15,588 nucleotides of DNA from Gemmatimonadota bacterium. Its GTDB lineage: Bacteria; Gemmatimonadota; Gemmatimonadetes; Longimicrobiales; Gaopeijiaceae. The stretch lies in NCBI GenBank assembly GCA_007127575.1, contig SKZC01000444.1:1-15588 (forward strand), given 5' to 3'. The notes beneath the pieces were generated by a model, which saw nothing but the letters and a program-made list of their open reading frames with translations, was not told the DNA's origin and searched no databases. Of the stretch, positions 1 to 6,783 are shown in pieces (positions within the stretch are counted from its first letter, which is position 1; every line of letters starts with the position of its first letter). Made by a program: the position numbers and the translations under genes.

Positions 1-247
1 AAGTACAGGGCGCCACCGTTGGGAGCGCCAGGGAGCCGCCTCGTAGGCGGCGACCCGAAGGCATAGCCCAAGCTACGTCGAGGGGAGCCAACGACCGAGG
101 GGGCTCCCTGCCGCCCCAACCCGAAGGGAGAAGGGGGGTTGCGGCCCTGGGTCGTCGTTGGAGCACCTCACCGATGCGCAAGGCATCGCTTTCGGAGCTC
201 CGCCTAGACCAGGACCGCAAGACCCCTTCTCGGTGGTCCCTGTACTT
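1..247. repeat. Structured inverted-repeat element (candidate ncRNA or MITE-like element)
   Basis: No convincing gene lies here, but inverted repeats are dense. The outer arms pair: 1-10 (AAGTACAGGG) is the perfect reverse complement of 238-247, and 13-18 (CCACCG) pairs with 231-236, so a stem of about 16 bp with a small bulge closes the whole block. Inside are hairpins 35-41/45-51, 64-67/72-75, 83-89/102-108, 117-122/136-141 and 172-177/183-188, plus a 160-164/197-201 pairing. The loop of 83-108 contains AACGAC (90-95), which is complementary to GTCGTT (154-159), a possible pseudoknot. The element lies 3' of the minus-strand dehydrogenase. Strand is undetermined, and the element may continue to the left of the window. 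It could be a structured RNA, a MITE with terminal inverted repeats, or an elaborate 3' UTR. All pairings were found by eye without an energy calculation. Confidence 0.5.
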
Positions 248-267
248 CTTCAACGGCCTTCTAGCCC

Positions 268-1539
268 TCAGGGCTCCAGCACCACTTTCACCGCACCGCT
301 CCTCCGGTGGTTGGCGGCGGCGGAGAGGCCGCTCCTGTACTCGTCCAAGGGGAAGATGTGGGTCACCAGCTCGTGTACCGGGGCCGGCGCCTCCTCCAGG
401 AGCCGGTGCACGATGCGGAAGGTGTGCAGGCGCTCCCCCCGCCACTCCTCCTCTCCGTAGCCTACGAACCCACGAACGGTGAGCTCCCGGGCCCAGAGGA
501 AGGTGAGATCCAGTTTCGGGATCTCCCCGGCGCACCCGAGAACCACAAGCCGTCCACGAGGGGCGGCGAAACGGAGGGCCTGATCCAGGCTTCCCCGGTT
601 CCCCACGCAGTCGAAGATCAGGGGAAACCCCCCACCAGAGTATACCTCAGGGCCCACGATGGGCTGGTAGGCCATGGCTCCGGTCTCTACCAGGGCCTGA
701 CGGGCTTCCAGCCCGGGGGAAACCACCTCGGTGGCCCCCAGCTTCCGGGCGAGCTTCGCCTCGTGACTGCGCTTCGTCTGGGAGACGATGGTCCCGGGAA
801 AACCCAGGGCCCGAAGGGCCCAGATCGTGCCCAAAGCGATGGGGCCGCTTCCGATGACCAGGACCTCCTCTTCCGGGGCCGGCGGAGCGCCCAGGACGGC
901 GTGGACCCCGATGGCCAGGGGCTCGGTGAGGACCCCGACTCGGGATGGAAGCCCATCGGGGACGGGGTGGAGTTGAGCGTTGTGGGCCAGGATCTCCTCT
1001 CCCCAGCCTCCCGGAAGATCCCGGTGGTACCCGACGGTGATCCCCGGGCCCAGGGGCCGCCCATCCACCTCCACCGTGCCGTCCTCGCCGGCCATCTCGC
1101 AGGTGCCGGGCCGACCCTCTTCACATGAGGGGCACGCATCCGCGTGCCCTCGCACGCTGCACGAGAGGAAGGGGTCCACCGCCACGAGCTGTCCCACCTC
1201 CACGCCGGACACCCGGTCCCCTACCTCCACCACCTCGGCCAGGATCTCGTGCCCGGGCACCGCGGGAAAGGAGCCGAAGGGCTCCATGGCGGGGCTGGCC
1301 GAAAAGCTCAGGTTTGCAATGTCGGTGCCGCAGATCCCCGCGGCCCGGACCTTGAGTCGTGTCCATTCGGACCCCGGAAGCCGGAGTGCGGAAAGCGACT
1401 CGAAGCGTACGGCCGACGGCGGCCCGAACCGGAACCACTCGCTGAAGCGGCCTGCGCTCCGGGCCAGGAGGTAGTGAGGAATGGACACATGGAAGCGTAC
1501 GGCCCATCCGGAGCCCCCCTTCCTGCCGGCCGCAGCCAT
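268..1539 (-). CDS. Zinc-dependent MDR-family alcohol dehydrogenase
   Basis: This 423-residue medium-chain dehydrogenase probably oxidises an alcohol or polyol with NAD(P) in the cytoplasm. The GroES-like catalytic half carries the zinc ligand Cys70 (AGICGTD), the GHE motif at His97/Glu98 and a TEPLAI motif near residue 207. Four structural-zinc cysteines, C127, C136, C139 and C147, follow. The first gap is 8 residues instead of the usual 2, so the zinc lobe has a short insertion. The Rossmann half starts with VLVIGSGPIALG around residue 230. The reading frame stays open much further upstream, but that part is low-complexity Pro/Gly/Arg sequence antisense to codons of the acetyltransferase. 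The ATG at 1539 overlaps the upstream stop as TGATG, so translation is probably coupled. The N-terminal segment before the GroES domain is longer than usual. Substrate is unknown. Confidence 0.88.
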   Translation of the reverse strand: MAAAGRKGGSGWAVRFHVSIPHYLLARSAGRFSEWFRFGPPSAVRFESLSALRLPGSEWTRLKVRAAGICGTDIANLSFSASPAMEPFGSFPAVPGHEILAEVVEVGDRVSGVEVGQLVAVDPFLSCSVRGHADACPSCEEGRPGTCEMAGEDGTVEVDGRPLGPGITVGYHRDLPGGWGEEILAHNAQLHPVPDGLPSRVGVLTEPLAIGVHAVLGAPPAPEEEVLVIGSGPIALGTIWALRALGFPGTIVSQTKRSHEAKLARKLGATEVVSPGLEARQALVETGAMAYQPIVGPEVYSGGGFPLIFDCVGNRGSLDQALRFAAPRGRLVVLGCAGEIPKLDLTFLWARELTVRGFVGYGEEEWRGERLHTFRIVHRLLEEAPAPVHELVTHIFPLDEYRSGLSAAANHRRSGAVKVVLEP

Positions 1540-2750
1540 CAGAAGGTGTCCAGGGTCTGAAAGTCTTCCAACCCCAGCGCCGGCTCCCACTCTTCCGCAG
1601 GCCGGGGTCCGCCTGGGAGCGTCCCGGACACCAGCAGATCCGTGAGAACGCGGATGGGCACTCCTCCCTCTCCCGCTTCCTTCCGGGCCCGGACGGCCTC
1701 CCCCTCCCCCAGCGTCCAGACGCCGGCGTTCTCCGGGACCTCCGAGTCCAGAACCGGCAGCACTGCGTCCCCTTGGTTCTGGGCCGTGCCGGTGAGGAGG
1801 GCCTCCAGGTTCAGGATCCGGAGCATGGGCCCCCGGAGGAGCACGGCGGACTGGAACCAGAGGTCTCGCACCGTCCCCGTCCCGGGGAGGCGCGGGTGGC
1901 CCAGGATCCGGTGGAAGCCCTCTCCGGGGAGGGCATCGTACACCACGTGGCGCCACGCTCCCCGTTGGGCGGAGATCCACCCCAGAAGCGCCCGGTACCC
2001 GGTCATTTCCAGGGCCAGGAGTTCTCGAACGTGCAGGGCGGGCCCCGTCTCCACCGGACCCGGGCCCGGGTGGACCACGGCGTACGCGGAAGGCTCCCCT
2101 GCCGCCTCCTGGTGGAGGAGGACAGTGGCGTTGGGGGCGTACAGGTGCCGCCAGGCCTCTCGCGGTCGGGTGAGAAGGCCGTTTCTCCGTCGGGTGGCCT
2201 GGGCGTAGAGCCGGGCCACCAGTTCCTCCACCTCCGCCGGATCGGCCCGGACCACCGCCTCCCGCCCGGGGAAGGTGGGAAGCTCTTCCGGATGGAAACG
2301 GTAGCGGTGCAGCTCCCCCGCCGACGTGAAGCCGAGACGGGCGTAGAAGTCCACGCGGTACGGATAGAGGAGGGCCAGGACCGCCCCTTCCTCTCGACCG
2401 AGTCGCAAGGCCTCCCGGCACATCCACCGGCCCACCCCTCGGCGGCGCCACTCCGGCTCCACGGCCACCGCCGCCAGGCCCATGGTGCGGAAGGGCCGTC
2501 CCCTCAGGTGCAGCTCCAGATCGTAGATCCGGAAGGCCCCTGCCCGACGCCCTCCGTCACCCTCGGCTACCCACGCGGTTTCGAGCCCCCCGTAGACGCT
2601 GCCGGCCTCCAGGTCGCGGATTCGCTCCTCGGCACTCCGCTCACCTGGAAAGGCGTGGTTCCAGAGGGCTGCCAGCCCCCGGGCGTCCTCATCACCGGCG
2701 CGTCGAAGCGTGAGCCCGGCAGGGGCTCTCTCCATCCCCGTCTCGTCCAT
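1539..2750 (-). CDS. Eis-like GNAT-family N-acetyltransferase
   Basis: This 403-residue protein matches the Eis-type layout of about 400 residues: an N-terminal GNAT domain, a second GNAT-like domain and a C-terminal SCP2-like domain. The acetyl-CoA binding segment is VAVEPEWRRRGVGRWM (residues 95-110). The following FYARLGF motif contains Tyr136, at the position of the proposed general acid of Eis (Tyr126 in the mycobacterial enzyme). The protein ends in Phe, as in Eis, where the C-terminal carboxylate is proposed to act in catalysis. Such enzymes acetylate amines, including aminoglycosides and lysine side chains. The true substrate here cannot be read from sequence. No strong ribosome binding site precedes the ATG at 2750; a second Met at residue 6 is possible. 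The gene is coupled to the downstream dehydrogenase and divergent from the thiolase across 125 bp. Confidence 0.88.
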   Translation of the reverse strand: MDETGMERAPAGLTLRRAGDEDARGLAALWNHAFPGERSAEERIRDLEAGSVYGGLETAWVAEGDGGRRAGAFRIYDLELHLRGRPFRTMGLAAVAVEPEWRRRGVGRWMCREALRLGREEGAVLALLYPYRVDFYARLGFTSAGELHRYRFHPEELPTFPGREAVVRADPAEVEELVARLYAQATRRRNGLLTRPREAWRHLYAPNATVLLHQEAAGEPSAYAVVHPGPGPVETGPALHVRELLALEMTGYRALLGWISAQRGAWRHVVYDALPGEGFHRILGHPRLPGTGTVRDLWFQSAVLLRGPMLRILNLEALLTGTAQNQGDAVLPVLDSEVPENAGVWTLGEGEAVRARKEAGEGGVPIRVLTDLLVSGTLPGGPRPAEEWEPALGLEDFQTLDTF

Positions 2751-2875
2751 GGTGGATAGGGTACTCCGAAACGGCCGGGGTGAGCCAGGGGGGGACCGGA
2801 GAAGTACGGGAGGGGGTACCAGGGGCCACTCCCGACCGCAGGTCGCACACGGATCGTTGGCTGGAGGGACGTGGG

Positions 2876-4150
2876 ATGAGAACCGCGGTGGTGGCTGGAT
2901 GTCGAACCCCCTTCACCCGGGCAGGCACGACGCTGCGCACCCTGTCCGCCATCGAGCTGGGACGGGTGGCGGTGCGGGAGCTCCTGGCCCGGGCGGACCT
3001 TGCTCCGGAAGATGTGGACGAGCTGGTGTTCGGGACCGTGGTCCACGACCCCCGGGCGCCCAACATGGCCCGAGAGGTGGGGCTTTCCGTGCTCCCGGCC
3101 ACCGTGCCCGCCTCTACCGTCTCCCGGGCCTGCGCCTCGGCCAACCAGGCCATCGCCGACGGGAATGACCTGATTCATCGGGGCTACGCTCACATCGTGG
3201 TGGCCGGTGGCGCCGAGTCCCTCTCCCGGATCCCCATTACCGTTTCGGAGCGGCTCGGGGAAAGCCTGGCGCAGGCCTCCCGTGCCAAGTCCGTGGGCGG
3301 CCGGGTGAAAGCCTTCCGGGGACTGGGCCCACGAGACCTTCTCCCGCAGGCGCCGCAGATCGCGGAGTACTCCACGGGGGAGACCATGGGAGAGGCGGCG
3401 GAGCGGATGGCCAAGGAGAACGGGATCCTCCGGGAGGAGCAGGACGCCTGGGCACTTCGGTCCCACCAACGGGCCCTGGCCGGCATCCGGGACGGACGGC
3501 TTTCCGCCGAGGTGACCCCGGTCTACCGCCCCCCCGAGTTCCAGGAAGTGGTGGACCGGGACAACGGCGTCCGGGAGGACACCAGCATGGAGGCGCTGAC
3601 CAAGCTTCCCCCCGTCTTCGACCGAAAGCGGGGTTCGGTGACGGCGGGGAACGCTTCGCCCCTCACCGACGGAGGGGCCGCCGTCCTCCTCATGTCCGAG
3701 GAGGCGGTGCGAGCCCACGGAGTCGAACCCCTGGCGTGGATCCGGAGTTACGCCTTCTCCGCTTTGGACCCCGGGGACCAGCTCCTCCAGGGTCCGGCGT
3801 ACGCCGCCCCGAAGGCGCTGGAACGGGCGGGCGTGGCCATGTCCGAAGTGGGCCTCATGGAGATGCACGAGGCCTTCGCCGCCCAGGTCCTTTCAAACCT
3901 TCAGGCCTTGGACTCCCGGGAATTCGCCCGATCGGAGTTGGACCGGGACGAGGCGGTGGGTCATCCCGATCCGGAGCGGATCAACGTCATGGGGGGCTCC
4001 ATCGCCATCGGACACCCCTTCGGTGCCACCGGCGCCCGCCTCACCACCACCCTGGCTCGGGAGATGCAGCGGCGGGACGTGGAGCTGGGCCTTCTCACCG
4101 TCTGCGCCGCCGGAGGAATGGGGTTCGCCATGGTGTTGGAAAGGGGATGA
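2876..4150 (+). CDS. fadI: Acetyl-CoA acyltransferase (thiolase, FadI/HADHB type)
   Basis: This 424-residue thiolase should cleave 3-ketoacyl-CoA in the last step of beta-oxidation, or run the reverse condensation. The nucleophilic Cys86 lies in SRACASANQA. The HEAFAAQ motif has His where most thiolases have Asn (NEAF), which is typical of trifunctional-enzyme beta subunits. GGSIAIGHPFGATGAR supplies the catalytic His, and VCAAGGMGFAMV near the C terminus supplies the second catalytic Cys. The ATG at 2876 was chosen over an upstream in-frame start at 2780 because GGAGGG (2863-2868) lies seven bases ahead of it and homology begins at MRTAVVAG. No partner alpha subunit (FadJ-like hydratase/dehydrogenase) is present in the window. 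The 3' end overlaps the next gene by ATGA. Confidence 0.92.
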   Translation: MRTAVVAGCRTPFTRAGTTLRTLSAIELGRVAVRELLARADLAPEDVDELVFGTVVHDPRAPNMAREVGLSVLPATVPASTVSRACASANQAIADGNDLIHRGYAHIVVAGGAESLSRIPITVSERLGESLAQASRAKSVGGRVKAFRGLGPRDLLPQAPQIAEYSTGETMGEAAERMAKENGILREEQDAWALRSHQRALAGIRDGRLSAEVTPVYRPPEFQEVVDRDNGVREDTSMEALTKLPPVFDRKRGSVTAGNASPLTDGGAAVLLMSEEAVRAHGVEPLAWIRSYAFSALDPGDQLLQGPAYAAPKALERAGVAMSEVGLMEMHEAFAAQVLSNLQALDSREFARSELDRDEAVGHPDPERINVMGGSIAIGHPFGATGARLTTTLAREMQRRDVELGLLTVCAAGGMGFAMVLERG

Positions 4151-4746
4151 GACCGAGGGTGACAGAAACCGTCCACGATGCCCGAGGTCGGTCCGGCCCA
4201 CGTTCCGCCAAGTCCCTTCTGGACCGCGTCCGAGAGGGTCGGGTGCTCTTTGTAGGCCTGTTCTGCTTCGCCGTCCTCGCCACACCGGAGCTTTCCGCCC
4301 AGCTCGTGGACGGCCAGGACGATGCCCCACATCCTGCCGTGTCGGTAGGCATCGCCTACTTCGACGTGGCTCAGCGAAACGACTCCTCCCTCGGGCTGGA
4401 GCTCGGGTACCGGTGGCCCTACCCACTCCTGGGGCATGTGTGGCCCTACGTGGGGGGACTGTTCTCGGCAGACGGTGCAGGATACGGATATTTCGGGCTC
4501 CAGCTACCCGTGGGACTCCGGTGGGGTCTGGAGGTTACTCCCTCCCTGGGAGCCGGTCTCTACGAGGCCGGAACGGGAATGGAATTGGGAAGCCCTGTAC
4601 AGTTCCGCTCTTCCCTCCAAGTGGACTGGACGGTCCACGAAGGACAGGGAGTCTCCCTCTTCTTCTATCACATCTCCAACGCCGGACTCGGAAGCTCCAA
4701 CCCCGGGGCCGAGATTCTGGGGCTGAGCTACCGGGTGGTGATGTGA
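4147..4746 (+). CDS. Acyloxyacyl hydrolase, PagL-like lipid A 3-O-deacylase
   Basis: This 199-residue protein has a signal sequence (hydrophobic stretch around residues 33-47, likely cleavage after LSA near residue 51) followed by alternating aromatic beta-strands typical of a small outer-membrane barrel. The motif HISNAGLGSSNPGAE carries His175, Ser177 and Glu189, with exactly the spacing of the PagL catalytic triad (His126, Ser128, Glu140 in Pseudomonas). The family removes the 3-O-linked acyl chain of lipid A, remodelling the outer leaflet. This implies an outer membrane with LPS. The start overlaps the thiolase stop as ATGA. About 30 hydrophilic residues precede the signal core, so a later start (GTG at 4243) is possible. 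It ends only four bases before the convergent DUF2007 gene. Confidence 0.85.
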   Translation: MRPRVTETVHDARGRSGPRSAKSLLDRVREGRVLFVGLFCFAVLATPELSAQLVDGQDDAPHPAVSVGIAYFDVAQRNDSSLGLELGYRWPYPLLGHVWPYVGGLFSADGAGYGYFGLQLPVGLRWGLEVTPSLGAGLYEAGTGMELGSPVQFRSSLQVDWTVHEGQGVSLFFYHISNAGLGSSNPGAEILGLSYRVVM

Positions 4747-4750
4747 CCCG

Positions 4751-5023
4751 TTAGGAGTCCTCGCTCCCCTGGATTCCCGCCTGCCGGAGCACCTCCTCTC
4801 CCTGCTCCCGGTCCCGGGCCCGAACCAGGAGGCGGCTCCGGGACGAGAAGCCCTTCCCGAACTGAATCTCCCCTGCGGCGTCTCCCACCACCACGGCCCG
4901 GACTCCGGCCTTCTCCAGGAACCCCAGGGCCAGCTCGGCCTCGTGCCGATACTGAAAGGCCGCCAGCTCCACAGCCCGATCCTCGTCCGAACCGGGCCCG
5001 GATTCGGACCCACTCTCCGTCAT
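4751..5023 (-). CDS. DUF2007 domain protein (putative signal-transducing protein)
   Basis: This small 90-residue soluble protein has an acidic N-terminal tail (residues 1-17) and a single DUF2007-like fold. The pattern is a first strand VELAAFQY, a helix with paired Glu/Leu (EAELALGFLEKAG), a second strand VRAVVVGD, and a later strand LLVRARD leading into a helix (EQGEEVLRQAG). This is the usual layout of the family, whose members are proposed to regulate or sense but have no established reaction. It starts 24 bases after the peroxiredoxin stop on the same strand and is probably co-transcribed with it. No clear ribosome binding site is visible. The stop codon lies four bases from the convergent PagL-like gene. 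Confidence 0.75.
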   Translation of the reverse strand: MTESGSESGPGSDEDRAVELAAFQYRHEAELALGFLEKAGVRAVVVGDAAGEIQFGKGFSSRSRLLVRARDREQGEEVLRQAGIQGSEDS

Positions 5024-5047
5024 GGAACGCGCGGCTCGATCCCCGCC

Positions 5048-5533
5048 TCAGGCCATAGCGGACGCGGCGTCCCGGAGGGCCGCCTTGAGAGCGGAAAAGT
5101 TGGGGAGGACCGTGGGGTCCTCCGACATCCAGGAGTAGACGATGGCACCGTCCCGGTCCACCACGAAGGCCGCTCGGTTGGCCACGTCCGTGAGACCACA
5201 GTAGTCAGTGCAGAGGACATCATACGCCCGAGTCGCGGTTCGGTTGAAGTCGGAGAGGATGGGGAAGGTTGCGCCGCACTCGTCGGCGAACTTCTCGGTG
5301 ACGAAGGGGGAGTCCACGCTGATCCCGATGACCTCGGCCTCGAGATCCGTCCACTCCCTGTATCCGTTCACCACCTCGATGACCTCTTCCGTACACACCG
5401 GGGAAAAGGCCAGAGGGAAGAAGAGGATCACCACCGCCCGATCCCCCCGGTAATCCGAAAGCCGTAGGGGCGCCTCACCCGGCTTCAGCGGCAGCTCGAA
5501 GTCCGGTGCTTTACGTCCCACTTCCAATGGCAT
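5048..5533 (-). CDS. Peroxiredoxin (AhpE/BCP-like)
   Basis: This 161-residue thiol peroxidase should reduce hydrogen peroxide or organic peroxides in the cytoplasm. The thioredoxin fold starts at GRKAPDFELP. The peroxidatic Cys47 sits in PLAFSPVC, which fits the family signature PxxxS/TxxC. The conserved active-site Arg is Arg120 in NRAAFVVD. Three more cysteines are present: Cys86 (39 residues after the peroxidatic one) and the pair Cys108/Cys112 in LCTDYC. Any of these could resolve the sulfenic acid, so a 2-Cys mechanism is possible although AhpE itself is 1-Cys. GAGGG, six bases ahead of the ATG, is a good ribosome binding site. The DUF2007 gene follows 24 bases downstream. No signal peptide is seen. 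Confidence 0.92.
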   Translation of the reverse strand: MPLEVGRKAPDFELPLKPGEAPLRLSDYRGDRAVVILFFPLAFSPVCTEEVIEVVNGYREWTDLEAEVIGISVDSPFVTEKFADECGATFPILSDFNRTATRAYDVLCTDYCGLTDVANRAAFVVDRDGAIVYSWMSEDPTVLPNFSALKAALRDAASAMA

Positions 5534-5677
5534 GGCAAAACCCTCACTTCGAAGGTGGGACCACGGGGTCCAACGACAAACCGCAGGACGTGCTCACAGC
5601 CCCCCCTATCCCACTCCCTCCTGAACCGGAAGGAGAGGATCCACCGGGAGGCGCGCCCCCCGGATACGCCCCATGAA

Positions 5678-5713
5678 GGCTCCGGTTCCCACCCGGTGCG
5701 GCGAGACCGAGCC
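5678..5713 (-). terminator. Candidate hairpin after the FAD-subunit gene
   Basis: GGCTCCGGT at 5678-5686 pairs with ACCGAGCC at 5706-5713 with one bulged base, immediately after the stop codon of the molybdenum-hydroxylase FAD subunit (stop at 5715-5717, minus strand). No U-tract follows on the minus strand, so intrinsic termination is uncertain. It could instead be an RNA-stability hairpin. The remaining bases up to the peroxiredoxin start show no clear promoter. Confidence 0.3.
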
Positions 5714-5714
5714 A

Positions 5715-6758
5715 TCAGAGGGACCCCCCGCCCCCCTGCTTCACCGCTTTCCCCAGTGCCCGCCGGACGTAGACGGGCACCATTGCCCCTCGCCATCCCG
5801 GGTCCTGGATCATGTTTTCCAGGGGTCGGCACTGCTGTCCGGCGCGCTCCGCCAGGGCCTCCACCACCTCGGGGGTGAGGGGCTCACCCACTGCGATTTC
5901 CTCCCAGCCGGTGAGCTCCCGAGGCCTGGCCCCGAGCCCCGTCACCACGCCTCGCACCCACGTCACGGTCCCGTCGGGAGCCAGGGCCACCGCCACGGCC
6001 ACCGTCAGGAGGGGAAAATCGATGGCCCCTCGCTGCCGAAGCTTGGCGTATCCTGTTCGGACCCGGGTGCTCACCTCACCGGAAGCCTCGGATCCATGGA
6101 AAGCTTTCGGCTGTAGTGGAACCCGAACTCTGGTTACGATCTCGTCTGGCTCCCGGCGGGAGTTCCAGACCCCGTCCGCCACGAAGAACTCTCGGACCGG
6201 CAGCACCCGCGACCCCGAAGGACCCACGAGCTCCACCTGGGCCCCCAGGGTCATGAGCACGGGAGGAGTGTCCGCCGAGTGCGCGGCCACGCACTTCCGA
6301 CCCACCCGGGTGACGTGGCACACCGTCCCGTCCTTTTTGAGGCAGTAGCCCAGGGCCCGTCGCCAGAACTCGGTCTGGTTGTAGTAGGTGCACCGGGTGT
6401 CGAGGCAGAGGTTCCCCCCCAGGGTCCCTGCATTCCGGAGCTGAGGTCCCGCCACCTGTCCCGCCGCCTCCGCCAGGGCTGGAAAGTGCGTGCGGACCTC
6501 CCGGCTTTGGGCCACGGAGGTGAGGGACGCACAGGCCCCGATGGTCAGCTCCTCACCCTGCACCCGAATCCCGTGGAGGTGGGAGATGCCCTTCAGCGCC
6601 ACCAGATGACCCGGTGTGAAAAGCCGGTGCTTCATGTTGGGGATGAGGTCCGTACCCCCGGCCACCGGCATGGCGTCCCCGGGATACCGGTCCAGAAGCT
6701 CTACCGCCTCTTCCACTTGCGAAGGTCGGTGGTATTGGAAGGGCGGAAGCCGAAGCAT
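5715..6758 (-). CDS. hcrB: 4-hydroxybenzoyl-CoA reductase-type FAD subunit (beta) with [4Fe-4S] motif
   Basis: This 347-residue subunit belongs to the CO-dehydrogenase medium-chain family. It carries FAD between the iron-sulfur subunit and the electron donor. FAD-binding motifs are VAGGTD (32-37) and TLGGNL (112-117). Between the FAD domain parts lie Cys123, Cys139, Cys147 and Cys156, with gaps of 16, 8 and 9. This is the spacing of the four ligands of the additional [4Fe-4S] cluster of Thauera 4-hydroxybenzoyl-CoA reductase (C122, C138, C146, C155). Ordinary xanthine dehydrogenases and CO dehydrogenases lack it. The neighbouring text CLDTRCTYYNQ is also characteristic. The start at 6758 is preceded by AAGGAG. 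An in-frame upstream extension overlaps the lipoprotein gene and shows no homology. It lies 25 bases behind the DUF1460 gene in the same operon. Reductive versus oxidative direction is not provable from sequence. Confidence 0.88.
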   Translation of the reverse strand: MLRLPPFQYHRPSQVEEAVELLDRYPGDAMPVAGGTDLIPNMKHRLFTPGHLVALKGISHLHGIRVQGEELTIGACASLTSVAQSREVRTHFPALAEAAGQVAGPQLRNAGTLGGNLCLDTRCTYYNQTEFWRRALGYCLKKDGTVCHVTRVGRKCVAAHSADTPPVLMTLGAQVELVGPSGSRVLPVREFFVADGVWNSRREPDEIVTRVRVPLQPKAFHGSEASGEVSTRVRTGYAKLRQRGAIDFPLLTVAVAVALAPDGTVTWVRGVVTGLGARPRELTGWEEIAVGEPLTPEVVEALAERAGQQCRPLENMIQDPGWRGAMVPVYVRRALGKAVKQGGGGSL

Positions 6759-6783
6759 GATTCCAGTTCTCCTTCCCCGGCCC

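Noticed and set aside
263..275. AGCCC-TCA-GGGCT mini-hairpin at the dehydrogenase stop codon
   Set aside because: Only 5 bp with a 3-base loop, overlapping the stop codon and without a U-tract. Too weak to call a terminator.
1540..2451. Minus-strand open frame extending the MDR dehydrogenase to 727 residues
   Set aside because: The extension is Pro/Gly/Arg-rich, lies over the acetyltransferase gene in another frame, and shows no domain. The dehydrogenase homology starts after the ATG at 1539.
2780..2875. Upstream in-frame start of the thiolase
   Set aside because: The extra 32 residues are not thiolase-like, and the ATG at 2876 has a clear GGAGGG site.
5485..5832. 115-residue minus-strand frame between the peroxiredoxin and FAD-subunit genes
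   Set aside because: It overlaps both real genes, is Arg/Gly-rich, and has no motif.
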